Made by a program: the position numbers and the translations under genes. Below, in pieces: positions 17,167-25,314 of a DNA stretch of 64,000 nt. The notes below the pieces were generated by a model. That model was not told the origin of the DNA. It made no database searches and saw only the letters and a program-made list of their open reading frames with translations. Source of the stretch: Cuniculiplasma sp052315415 (GTDB taxonomy: Archaea > Thermoplasmatota > Thermoplasmata > Thermoplasmatales > Thermoplasmataceae); contig JBLSDH010000001.1 of the NCBI GenBank assembly GCA_052315415.1, positions 124,001-188,000 of the forward strand. Direction: 5' to 3'. How positions within the stretch are numbered: position 1 is the first letter of the stretch; each line of letters begins with the position of its first letter.

Positions 17167-18209
17167 ATGAGAGAGAAAGGAATAAACATTAAGTCAATAG
17201 CCAGGGACCTGAATATATCCAGAACAATGTCAGGAAATATATGAAATCAGAATCATTAGTTAAAAGGAAAAGAAACAGAAGATCAAAGCGTGATCCATAC
17301 AGGGACATGATAAGAGAACTAATGGAAAGGCACAACCTATCCACTGTAAGGATGCTGGAGGATATAAGGAAGAGGGGATATGATGGAGGATACAGAATCC
17401 TGAAGTATTACTGCCATGAACTCAGGAAGAATAGAGGGATACAGGAAATATAAAGGTATGAGATAGAACCGGGAAAGGAGTCACAGATGGATTTCGGTGA
17501 ATTCGGATATATTGACATGAATGGGAGGCAAAGGAAACTCTATGCATTCTCCATTATACTCGGATAATCAAGGATATGTGTGGAATTCATAACAGATATT
17601 TCAAGAGAGAATGTCATTAAGATACATATGAATGCATTTCAATTGTTTGGAGAATTCACTGACAGAATACTCTTTGACAACAAGAAGCAAATTGTCATAG
17701 ATCGTAAGATCAAGACAACGGAATCAACATTCAATTCTAAATTCATGGATTTTGCTGAATACTATGGGATTGTAATAAGATTATGCTATCCATACAGGCT
17801 TTAAACAAAGGGAAAGATTGAGAACACAATCAAATATCTGGGAATCAACTTCTTCAATGGAAGAACATTTTCTGATCTGAATGATATCAACATGCAGTGC
17901 AATGAATGACTCCATAAGGTTAATTCAGGACTACATGGAACAACTCATGAAATACCTGTGGAAAGACTCAAAAAAGAATCACTCAATACTGTATCAACAG
18001 CACTAGGATACATGACAAGGAAGGAAAAGGTGATAAAGGCATCCACATACTGTTATGTATCATACAGTGGAAACAGGTATTCTGTTCCATGGAAATATGA
18101 AGGAAGGGATTGCAAGATAATTGAGGAATCATCCATTCTCAAAATAGATATCGATTCCATTTATGTTGCTGATCATTTAATACTAAAGGAACTGGAAGGA
18201 TCTCAATGA
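17167..18209 (+). pseudogene. istA: IS21 transposase IstA, inactivated
   Basis: The reading starts MREKGINIKSIARDLNISR (helix-turn-helix), shifts frame once near 17230, and then stays in a single frame to 18209 with four in-frame stops (17451-17453, about 17566, 17802-17804, about 17907). Family landmarks are QMDFGEFGYID (first catalytic Asp), ILFDNKKQIV (second Asp region), PYR-L-stop-TKGKIENTIKYL (Glu motif; the stop replaces a glutamine codon) and GTTHEIPVERLKKES. Two stops look like CAA to TAA and TGG to TGA changes. It precedes istB on the same strand. Confidence 0.85.
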
Positions 18210-18423
18210 ATTAGGAATATTTTGAATGACTTCTCAAGGCAGTAAGAGAAGAGAATTCTGCAATATACGAATAGCATGATGAAACAAGTGATCTGAAGAG
18301 ATATGAAGATGTGATCTGATGGATTCATATGAAAAAGTCCATTAATACCTATCAAGGCTTGGAATCACAACAATTTAGAACACTATCCACAGTTATCTTG
18401 AATCATCACATGGAAAAACTGTA

Positions 18424-19080
18424 ATGGAGATACTTGATCATCTTCTATTAGTGGGATTAAAACATAAGATATCAGGGAAGTCAGAGAACGTGCTAAAGTT
18501 TTCCGGCTTCCCATTCCTCAAGACAAAGAATGATTTTGATTTCTCATTCCAGCCATCCATTGACAGATCAGTGATTGATGAATTCATGACAATGAGGTAT
18601 ATAAACAACAACTGGAATATAGTATTCTTAGGATCGTCTGGAGACAGAAATACTCATTTTTCAATTGCACTTAGAATTAGATCAATAATGTCAGATATTC
18701 CTGCATATTACATATCAGCCATGAAACTTGTGCAGACCCTGAAGAAAGATTATGATCTGAAGAGACTTGAATACAGAATAAGGACATATTCAAGATTCAA
18801 ACTTATGATATTGGATGAGATTGGATATCTTCCATTGACAAGGGAAGAATCAAACCTGTTTTTCCAATTAGTATTAACAAGATATGAAAAGAGATCAACC
18901 ATATACACAGGCAACAAATCTTTTTCAGAACTGGGTGAAGACCTGGTAGATTCAGTAATGGCAGCTGCTGTCCTTTCTCGCATATTGCATCATCACTGCA
19001 CTGTAATAAACTTAAAGGGTGAATCATACAGTCTGAAGTACAGGAAGAAGAATTCATTACAAACAATTAAGAAGGAGTGA
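18424..19080 (+). pseudogene. istB: IS21 helper ATPase IstB with a destroyed P-loop
   Basis: An open 218-residue frame that aligns with IstB from its second helix onward (DFDFSFQPSIDR, LKKDYDLKRLE, LMILDEIGYLPLTREE Walker B, VMAAAVLSRILHHH). The Walker A, normally G-x-x-G-x-GKTHLA, reads GSSGDRNTHFS (residues 70-80), so the catalytic lysine is gone. Upstream (18210-18423) the frame is broken by stops, so the N-terminus is damaged too. IstB is the DNA-remodelling ATPase partner of IstA; this copy should be inactive despite its intact length. Confidence 0.8.
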
Positions 19081-19122
19081 AAAGGGGGATGAAAACTGTA
19101 TATGTACGGAGTCAATTTCAAA

Positions 19123-19158
19123 CCGGTGATTTTGCACAAATCTTGATCGGTGTTTACA
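19123..19158 (-). repeat. Right terminal inverted repeat of the IS21 element
   Basis: Read on the minus strand it begins TGTAAACACCGA and keeps the TTGTGCA block and the CCGG at position 33-36 of the left end. Confidence 0.85.
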
Positions 19159-19388
19159 AATTGGTACTTTTCAAATAGTGCTGTCTGGAATTCATTATCC
19201 CAATCCCTTGGAATCTTCAGATAATTGATCTTTCCGTATCTTTTTCAAATATTCTTTTCGTAATATCCATTCCTTGATCCCTTATTCTCTTAAAGGAATG
19301 CCTGTATCTCTCAATTCATGATAGATTCCATGAACTCCTTCACTGTCTTCCTTACAATTTCCCATATACTTTTATCAAACTCTTCCAT
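19159..19388 (-). pseudogene. N-terminal fragment of an IS256/Mutator-type transposase
   Basis: From ATG 19386-19388 one frame with three in-frame stops reads MEEFDKSIWEIVRKTVKEF, then KGSRNGYYEKNI, then KRYGKINYLKIPRDWDNEF and QTALFEKYQ, where it meets the IS21 end. NGYYER-x-x-x-T-RYG and PRDR-x-x-EFQ are diagnostic for the IS256 family. The rest of the transposase is absent on the other side of IS21. The frame is undamaged apart from nonsense changes. Confidence 0.75.
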
Positions 19389-19552
19389 TATTCATTGCCT
19401 CCTGTGGTTGTTCTAAGGAGGCATCCTTTTATGTTTAATGAAATGTGTTAGTTGTTGATGGAGTTATTTCTCTTGTTCTCACACAAAATTTGAGATAATA
19501 TCTGGATTTTCTATGAGTCATAATTTTATAGTTGTAGTTAATAAAGATTAAA

Positions 19553-20740
19553 ATGATAAAAAAAATAAAAGTTCTAAACTTTAAAAGTATTAAGAGTTTA
19601 GAAATTGAACTTTCTAATCTAAATGTTATCATAGGCCAAAATGCATCAGGCAAATCAAATTTTGTGTCAGTATTTCAATTTATTCGAGATATGGCAAGAG
19701 ATGGACTTTTAAACGCCATTTCCTTGCACGGAGGTATTGAATATCTGATAAATTTCAATAGTGCTTCAGAGGAACCATTAGAAATAGAGATTACATTTGA
19801 AAAGAATCGTTTGAGATTTGGTACTAAACTGGAGGAAGTAGACATTAGTTTTGTAAATTATAAATTAATGTTGTTTCCATCAAAAGGAAAAAAAGGATTA
19901 AAAAAGTATAAAGAAGAAGTTACAGTGAACTTGAATTCCAAAGGAAAAAAAGAAGAAATAATCATAGTCTCAGACAACGGTCATGTCAATGAGGGTAATC
20001 AACATACAAAACTTATCTATGAAATATTTCCATTATTACATTTGACAAAAAGCAGTGAAGGGAAGAAAAATAAAATCACAATGGCCGAGTTGCCTCCACT
20101 ATCATTTATTATGGGAGCTACTGATAGATCCATACAGATATATGACTTTGATCCAAAGCTTTCTAAGAAAGCCATACCTATTGCGGGAAGAGCAGATCTT
20201 GAATCAGATGGTAGCAACATAGCTTTACTTTTAAAAGGAATCTTGTCAGACACAGAAAAGAGGAAGAGATTTTTGCGTTATTTGAGAATTTGCCTTCCAT
20301 TCATTAAGGAAATTTTGGTTGAACCTCAGGCCGACAAATCATTATTGTTCAAAACTATCGAAACATACAATTCAAGAAAGAAACTTCCTGCAGCCTTAAT
20401 TTCAGATGGCACAATTGAAATAATCTCCATCATTTACGTCCTATTTTTTGAAAGTAATCAATTGATTGTGATTGAGGAGCCGGAAAGGGATATTCACCCG
20501 CGTTTAATATCAAATCTAGTACCTCTTTTTAAGGAAGCTTCCCAGAAGAAACAGATAATTATTACAACTCACAACCCTGAAATACTGAGGGAAGTGAGTT
20601 TAGAGAACATATTCCTTATGAGCAGAGATTCCGATGGGGACTCAAAGATTACAAAGGCTTCCACAATTAAGGAATTAAAAGAATTTATAAAGGATAACAT
20701 AGATATTGGTGACATCATCACAGATGGTATCTTTAATTGA
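19553..20740 (+). CDS. AAA/ABC-type ATPase (AAA_21, OLD-like) of a two-gene module
   Basis: A 395-residue SMC/ABC-like ATPase. The N-terminal LNFKSIKSLEIEL strand precedes Walker A GQNASGKS (28-35). Residues 60-270 form the insert, with a lysine-rich part (107-135). The ABC-signature-like ALISDGTIE is at 281-289, Walker B LIVIEEPE at 304-311 followed by IHPRL, and the H-loop TTHNPE at 338-343. This layout matches the predicted ATPases grouped with OLD, AriA (PARIS) and AbiLi/RloA. It lacks the fused TOPRIM domain of OLD/GajA, but the next gene supplies a TOPRIM-like protein. The genes touch (TGA 20738-20740, next ATG 20746). Likely an anti-phage sensor ATPase; specificity unknown. Confidence 0.75.
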   Translation: MIKKIKVLNFKSIKSLEIELSNLNVIIGQNASGKSNFVSVFQFIRDMARDGLLNAISLHGGIEYLINFNSASEEPLEIEITFEKNRLRFGTKLEEVDISFVNYKLMLFPSKGKKGLKKYKEEVTVNLNSKGKKEEIIIVSDNGHVNEGNQHTKLIYEIFPLLHLTKSSEGKKNKITMAELPPLSFIMGATDRSIQIYDFDPKLSKKAIPIAGRADLESDGSNIALLLKGILSDTEKRKRFLRYLRICLPFIKEILVEPQADKSLLFKTIETYNSRKKLPAALISDGTIEIISIIYVLFFESNQLIVIEEPERDIHPRLISNLVPLFKEASQKKQIIITTHNPEILREVSLENIFLMSRDSDGDSKITKASTIKELKEFIKDNIDIGDIITDGIFN

Positions 20741-20745
20741 ATTAT

Positions 20746-21273
20746 ATGCCATTTGATGTTATTTTCGTAGAGGGCTTTTATGATGAATTGTTTGTAAGTA
20801 ATATAATTTCCAAAATGGATATAAATCCAGTACCTAAAATTATAAGGTATGCCGGAAAGGAAAAATCGAAGATAAATGCCTATATTAAAGTAATCAATCT
20901 TAATTTCGGAAATTTTATATTTTTATCTGATTGTGATCCCGACACGAATCCAGATCCTTTAAGCAAGGTCAAAAAATTACAGAGGATATACCCAAATCTA
21001 AAGGAGGAACAGATCTCTTTAGTATTTCCAGAGATTGAAGGATGGTATATTGCAGGGCTGGACGATTATTCCAGGAAAGAAATAGGCATGCGAAAATTAC
21101 CTAAACCTAATGAATGTACCAAGGAAAAATTCAGGGCATGCTTACCGAAAAAAAGTGATATGATAGAAATAATGACACAAATTTTAGAGAAATTTGATAT
21201 GACAAAAGCCATGACCAATTCAGATTCTTTTAGAACGTTCATTAAAAAACTAGAAAAATTTTGGAAATCATAG
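20746..21273 (+). CDS. Small TOPRIM/DUF4276-like putative nuclease partner
   Basis: A 175-residue protein that looks like a stand-alone TOPRIM fold: a first acidic residue in IFVEGFYDELF (Glu9), an FLSDCDPDT motif (Asp62, Asp64, Asp66) and an EIEGWYIAGLDDY segment resembling the IEAWLLAD block of DUF4276 proteins. TOPRIM domains bind Mg2+ and act as nucleases or topoisomerase/primase cores; in OLD, PARIS and AbiL-type systems such a protein is the effector controlled by an ATPase like its neighbour. A TTG three codons earlier (20737) is an alternative start that would overlap the ATPase stop. It is much shorter than known AriB or RloB proteins, so this is not a firm assignment to a named system. 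Confidence 0.6.
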   Translation: MPFDVIFVEGFYDELFVSNIISKMDINPVPKIIRYAGKEKSKINAYIKVINLNFGNFIFLSDCDPDTNPDPLSKVKKLQRIYPNLKEEQISLVFPEIEGWYIAGLDDYSRKEIGMRKLPKPNECTKEKFRACLPKKSDMIEIMTQILEKFDMTKAMTNSDSFRTFIKKLEKFWKS

Positions 21274-21467
21274 CCTTCTAAGTAGCTTTTGTCTATTGAT
21301 ATTTAATTAGTTGTATTTCTTATCCAGCCTCAGCAAGTTGAATATTAAAGAATTTTATGCTTATTGTTTCAAATGATTCAAAAGTTTTCCGTCATTGAAT
21401 TCCCAAATCGTACTTGCACGGACCTTATGGATATTATTAATAAAAATCGTTCAAATTTAACAGTAAA

Positions 21468-21480
21468 AATATTATATAAT
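21468..21480 (+). promoter_or_regulatory. Probable TATA box for the 75-residue orphan gene
   Basis: AATATTATATAAT centred 32 bases before the ATG at 21506, leaving a leader of only a few bases. The 230 bases between the ATPase/TOPRIM module and this site hold no gene that I recognise. Confidence 0.45.
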
Positions 21481-21505
21481 ATTCTACAATCTCGCAAGGA
21501 TAATA

Positions 21506-21733
21506 ATGAAGACTTATCTCGATGTTACTTTCTCAAGTGAAGGCGCAAAACCCAGTGAAGTTATAAACAGGTTGAGATCACTGGGCTTCAAACCAATAAT
21601 TGGAGAGCATGATATGGTGTATGAATGGGGACATACGGCAACTGAGGAAGATTCACTATGGTTCGCGGATAAGATACAGGCGACTCTAGAAGGTTTCAGG
21701 GTTTTATTTCATATTGAAACTGTCAGCGACTGA
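21506..21733 (+). CDS. Small acidic protein of unknown function
   Basis: A 75-residue protein with no recognised motif. Predicted alternation of strand and helix (TYLDVTFSS ... SEVINRLRSLGF ... ADKIQATLEGFRVLFHIETV) suggests a compact ferredoxin-like alpha/beta fold. It has its own TATA box and an ATG. Its 3' end overlaps that of the convergent RNase P gene by 11 bases. Its good coding texture and promoter support a real gene. Confidence 0.55.
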   Translation: MKTYLDVTFSSEGAKPSEVINRLRSLGFKPIIGEHDMVYEWGHTATEEDSLWFADKIQATLEGFRVLFHIETVSD

Positions 21734-22010
21734 TCCTGTACCTTTTTACATTACCGCATAGGTTGCATTTAACATTCACATATCCATTTTTAATTCTTAC
21801 CCTTGTTAATGTGCCAATTGGATTTTTGCATTTTTTGCAATAGCTCCTTTTTATCTTTGATGGCAAAGTTATATCCATCCTTCTGGCTATTCTCTCAATT
21901 AGAATGATTGCATTTTTTCTTTCCACTTTGGAATTTCCATTTTCAACAATACTGTAAAGGTATTGAATCCTGTTTCTGGCGATTTTCTGTGTGTAATTAT
22001 CCTTCCTCAA
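21723..22010 (-). CDS. rnp4: RNase P protein component 4 (Rpr2/Rpp21)
   Basis: A 95-residue protein subunit of archaeal RNase P, which trims tRNA 5' leaders. N-terminal helices (ARNRIQYLYSIV ... ILIERIARRMDI) are followed by the zinc ribbon YCKKCKNP (58-65) and VKCNLCGNVKRYR near the C-terminus, giving four cysteines. The start is TTG at 22008-22010; no in-frame ATG sits in a better place. Only 36 bases separate it from the divergent phosphatase gene, so the two share a promoter region. Confidence 0.88.
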   Translation of the reverse strand: MRKDNYTQKIARNRIQYLYSIVENGNSKVERKNAIILIERIARRMDITLPSKIKRSYCKKCKNPIGTLTRVRIKNGYVNVKCNLCGNVKRYRISR

Positions 22011-22046
22011 CTGAATGTTATTTTATACCTCTTTTAATTACTTTCT

Positions 22047-22712
22047 GTGATAAGACTGGTTGTTCTTGATATAGATGGTACAATAACTGAAAAAGATCAG
22101 AGTATTTCTGAAAATACATTGTTTTATCTGAGAAAACTTAAGAATAAGGTTTCTGCAATCTGTTTGGCAAGCGGAAATGTATTACCCGTAATGATAGGTA
22201 TAAAAAACATTACAGGAATTGGGGATTCCCTTGCTGCTGAAAATGGAGGTATGTTTTTTCATAAAGGTAATATAATTAAAAAATTTAATAAAGAAGGCCC
22301 CTACAAATGTTACGAAAAGTTGCATAGGGAGCTTGGAGCTGAAGAATTCATTACCAATAGGTGGAGGGAAACATCCGTAAGCTTCATACTTAATGGTATT
22401 CATGATTTTTCTGAGTATGAAAAAGAGTTTAACGTGAGAATAGAAGACAGCGGTTATGCAAAACACATTATGAACAGGGACCAGAGTAAATTATCTGCAG
22501 TTGAATATTTCAGGGAATCTTATGGATTTGAAAAGGAGGAGGTTCTGGTATGCGGAGACGGGGAAAACGACATATCAATGTTTTCAGGTGGATATCATAC
22601 GGGGTGCCCCTCAAATTCATTCAATACTTTAAAAAAAATATCAGAATATGTTTCAGAAAATAGTTATGGAAAGGGGCTCATTGAAATTCTGGAGTACTAT
22701 TCACTTCTTTGA
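22047..22712 (+). CDS. pgp: Phosphoglycolate phosphatase, archaeal HAD type
   Basis: A 221-residue haloacid-dehalogenase phosphatase of the TA0175 type. Motif I is VLDIDGT with the nucleophile Asp8 and acid Asp10; motif II is in CLASGN; the cap region holds AAENGG; motif IV is VCGDGENDISMF near residue 168. It hydrolyses 2-phosphoglycolate or similar small phosphoesters. The start is GTG at 22047, directly before the conserved N-terminal strand. Its 3' end overlaps that of pyrC by 35 bases in convergent orientation. Confidence 0.85.
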   Translation: MIRLVVLDIDGTITEKDQSISENTLFYLRKLKNKVSAICLASGNVLPVMIGIKNITGIGDSLAAENGGMFFHKGNIIKKFNKEGPYKCYEKLHRELGAEEFITNRWRETSVSFILNGIHDFSEYEKEFNVRIEDSGYAKHIMNRDQSKLSAVEYFRESYGFEKEEVLVCGDGENDISMFSGGYHTGCPSNSFNTLKKISEYVSENSYGKGLIEILEYYSLL

Positions 22713-23955
22713 AGTTTAGATATTTTCCCATTGGTTCATCAATAAATTCGTAATTTTCTATTGCTATCTCGCCACCCATCACAACTGTTGAAGGAAAGAT
22801 TGCATAAAAGCCATCAAAAGGAGTTATTGGATTCTTTGAGTGAAGCCTGTTCTGATCTATTTTCTTCTCATTTGAAAAATCCACAGAGATGAAATCTGCC
22901 CTCATGCCAACGTCAATTTCCCCCTTCGGGATTCCAAAATAACTTGAAGGAAATTTTGAACCAGTATTCAAAAGGGTTTCAAGTGGTAGAATTTTTCTTC
23001 TCACAAGTGAAAGCATTATGGGTATTCTTGTCTCAACTCCAGGTATACCTGCTTTTGCAAATTGAAATTCCTCTTTGTCCTTCTCCTGATGAGGAGCATG
23101 GTCTGAAGAGAGTATATTGATCTTTCCATCCAGAAAATACTGGAAGTTTTTTTCCATTGTCCTCTTTTCCCTCAGTGGTGGATTTACCTTTCCTAATGAA
23201 CCGAGGTCCATATTGTCATGGAGAAGCATGTGATGAGGAGTCATCTCTGTTATTATGGAACTCCCATCAATATTTGTGACATCACTCACATGTGCCATTA
23301 TTTTTCTCTCCGCCTTAACTTTCAAAATTCTTTTCACTGCCTCTTCTTCACATTCTGATGGTCTTTTGAGATTGTATTCTCTGGTGTTTTTAGCTTCAAT
23401 GTTCACATTCTTTTCAAGGCAATCTAGGGTTTCACCGTGAAATATAACAGGTTTTCCGTATTCATTCAGAAAATTGTCATTTCCATAATCAATATCCGCA
23501 CCTTTGGTGTTTGTACTCTCCCCCATGTAAATTTTTATTCCGCAATTTTCATCCGGCATTATTGAACCGTTTGTACCGTCGTACATTGCGTAAAATCCAT
23601 AATCAACGTATGATCTTTTGTTTATTGCAGATTTTTTTCTCATAAATGTTTCATAATCTCTGATAGGTGTTCTATTATTTGGCATGTCTAATACAGTGGT
23701 AGTCCCACCAAAAAGTGCGGCAAGACTCCCGGTACTGAAATCTTCCTTTTCAGTCTCTCCAGGATCCCTGAAATGCACGTGAATGTCTGTGAATGCAGGG
23801 AGGATACCGCCAGGTATTTTAATTGCCCTACCATGATTTATGGATTGAGAAATTTTAGTTATGTAACCGTTTTCAGTATGTACATATAGGTCCTTGAACT
23901 CATTTTTGTAATAAAAACGCCCTTCATATACAACCTCAAACACCACTCTTATCAC
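22678..23955 (-). CDS. pyrC: Dihydroorotase
   Basis: A 425-residue amidohydrolase that cyclises N-carbamoyl-L-aspartate to dihydroorotate. The metal site HVHFRDPG has His59 and His61, followed by ETEKEDF and GGTTTVLDMPN; further histidines are in IFHGET and MAHVSD, and SSDHAPH holds the catalytic aspartate. Length fits class I dihydroorotases. The start is one of several closely spaced GTG codons (23955 chosen, 23946 or 23943 possible), overlapping the end of queE by about 20 bases or less. Last gene of the pyr/que operon. Confidence 0.93.
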   Translation of the reverse strand: MIRVVFEVVYEGRFYYKNEFKDLYVHTENGYITKISQSINHGRAIKIPGGILPAFTDIHVHFRDPGETEKEDFSTGSLAALFGGTTTVLDMPNNRTPIRDYETFMRKKSAINKRSYVDYGFYAMYDGTNGSIMPDENCGIKIYMGESTNTKGADIDYGNDNFLNEYGKPVIFHGETLDCLEKNVNIEAKNTREYNLKRPSECEEEAVKRILKVKAERKIMAHVSDVTNIDGSSIITEMTPHHMLLHDNMDLGSLGKVNPPLREKRTMEKNFQYFLDGKINILSSDHAPHQEKDKEEFQFAKAGIPGVETRIPIMLSLVRRKILPLETLLNTGSKFPSSYFGIPKGEIDVGMRADFISVDFSNEKKIDQNRLHSKNPITPFDGFYAIFPSTVVMGGEIAIENYEFIDEPMGKYLNFKEVNSTPEFQ

Positions 23956-24568
23956 CCCAAATGAATTTGTGTTCCTGCATCATAAACCTGCCCCTCAATT
24001 TTCTTTTAAGGAATTCTTGGACAAGCATCTGGTAATCTGAGCCATAAGCTGGCTGTATTATTATTTCAACACCATCCGGTATCCTTTCCTGAAACCTCTG
24101 TGAATATTCAATGTCCCTTAAATCAGAAACTACAAACTTCACATAGTCCTTACCACTCCTCAGAAAGTTCAAATTGTTGAGATAAAATCTTTTTTCCTCC
24201 CCTGAAGAAGGAGTTTTGATATCCATATCTATATAAAGTTCCGAAATTGACGTGTATTCTTCTATTGGTAATGAACCTCCAGTTTCCAGAAGTATATTTT
24301 TTCCATTGCTTGAAAGATAGTTTGAAAGGATTAAGGTTTCTTTTTGCAGGAGGGGTTCTCCTCCAGTTATACATATCCATTTTTCCCACACTGAAAGAGC
24401 TTCTTCCTTCAGGCTTTCAATATCCTGTTCAAACCCATTCTGAAATGAATAGGTTGTGTCGCACCATTTACATCTCAAATTGCACCTGTTGGTACGGATA
24501 AAATACATAGGTATTCCTGTGTATATACCCTCACCCTGTATACTGTGAAATTTTTCTGTCAATAACAT
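23936..24568 (-). CDS. queE: 7-carboxy-7-deazaguanine synthase
   Basis: A 210-residue radical-SAM enzyme that contracts 6-carboxytetrahydropterin to 7-carboxy-7-deazaguanine, the committed step toward archaeosine at tRNA position 15. The CxxxCxxC cluster motif is Cys29, Cys33, Cys36 in the context RCNLRCKWCDT, preceded by the QueE-typical SIQGEGIYTGIP; ITGGEPLLQ follows. It overlaps pyrK by one base and pyrC by about 20, so tRNA modification is embedded in the pyrimidine operon. Confidence 0.92.
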   Translation of the reverse strand: MLLTEKFHSIQGEGIYTGIPMYFIRTNRCNLRCKWCDTTYSFQNGFEQDIESLKEEALSVWEKWICITGGEPLLQKETLILSNYLSSNGKNILLETGGSLPIEEYTSISELYIDMDIKTPSSGEEKRFYLNNLNFLRSGKDYVKFVVSDLRDIEYSQRFQERIPDGVEIIIQPAYGSDYQMLVQEFLKRKLRGRFMMQEHKFIWGDKSGV

Positions 24569-25314
24569 CAGAAGAATATCCTCCTTCCAGAAACCAGCAA
24601 TCTTGTCCTTCCAAATTCATTCATTTCCCTTAACTCATTAATAAAAAAAGTCGGGCCATCCCTGCATACCTGAAAACCGTTCACAGAGCAGGAATCACAT
24701 ATTCCAATGCCACATTTCATATGCCTTTCAAGTGAAAACTGTACATTTTCGTACCTTCCTGAAAGCCTGTCATATATTGACTTCATCATAAGTTCTGGGC
24801 CGCAAACATAAATCATATCAAAATCTCCAGGATTCACCTTACTCAGACCTTCATATGCAAATCCTCTTACCTCTGTAGAACCGTCCTCTGTAACACCGAT
24901 TACCTGTCCTTTTTTAAATTCGTTCATGAAAAGAAGATCAGAGGCTGTTTTTCCGGCAATTATTCCATATGTATTTTCATCTATCAATGTTCTCAGGGAT
25001 GCCATTCCACTACCACCCCCTATCACAAGTTTTTTTCCAGGAACTAACTTGAATGGCCTGCCATATGGTCCTCTTATTCTGAAAGAATCACCTGGATTCA
25101 TCCTGAAAATTGCACTTGATGTTGGTCCGAATTCCTTTATTGTTATGCATTTTTCATCACCAAGCCTTGAAAGAGAAAGTGGAATCTCCCCTCTTCCAGG
25201 AACCCATACCATTGTGAACTGACCTGGTTTTATCTCCTGATCCCATTTGAAATATATACTTGATACGTTATGACTCTCTTTTACAACTCTTTCTACAAAA
25301 ACCATCTGATTCAT
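24568..25314 (-). CDS. pyrK: Dihydroorotate dehydrogenase electron-transfer subunit
   Basis: A 248-residue FAD/[2Fe-2S] protein of the ferredoxin-reductase fold that passes electrons from PyrD to NAD+. The FAD-binding RGPYGRPF motif (about 80-87) is followed by GGGSGMASL (about 98-106). The cluster ligands are the four cysteines of KCGIGICDSCSVNGFQVC near the C-terminus. It overlaps pyrD by four bases (ATGA) and queE by one base. Confidence 0.92.
   Translation of the reverse strand: MNQMVFVERVVKESHNVSSIYFKWDQEIKPGQFTMVWVPGRGEIPLSLSRLGDEKCITIKEFGPTSSAIFRMNPGDSFRIRGPYGRPFKLVPGKKLVIGGGSGMASLRTLIDENTYGIIAGKTASDLLFMNEFKKGQVIGVTEDGSTEVRGFAYEGLSKVNPGDFDMIYVCGPELMMKSIYDRLSGRYENVQFSLERHMKCGIGICDSCSVNGFQVCRDGPTFFINELREMNEFGRTRLLVSGRRIFF

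Larger units (their letters stand above)
17033..19158 (+). mobile_element. Decayed IS21-family element with terminal inverted repeats
   Basis: A complete 2126-bp element bounded by TGTAAAC...GTTTACA. The outer 36 bases of the two ends match at 26 positions as inverted repeats without gaps (17033-17068 and 19123-19158), and an inner pair (17089-17104 and 19111-19126) matches at 13 of 16, as expected for IS21's multiple transposase-binding repeats. It carries istA and istB in the canonical order, both dead. No target-site duplication was recognised. The right end abuts an IS256 transposase fragment. Confidence 0.85.

Noticed and set aside
19553..21273. Naming the ATPase/TOPRIM pair as PARIS, Gabija or AbiL
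   Set aside because: The architecture is similar, but the second protein is far shorter than AriB or RloB and the ATPase has no fused TOPRIM as in GajA/OLD; without a profile search the named assignment is not supported.
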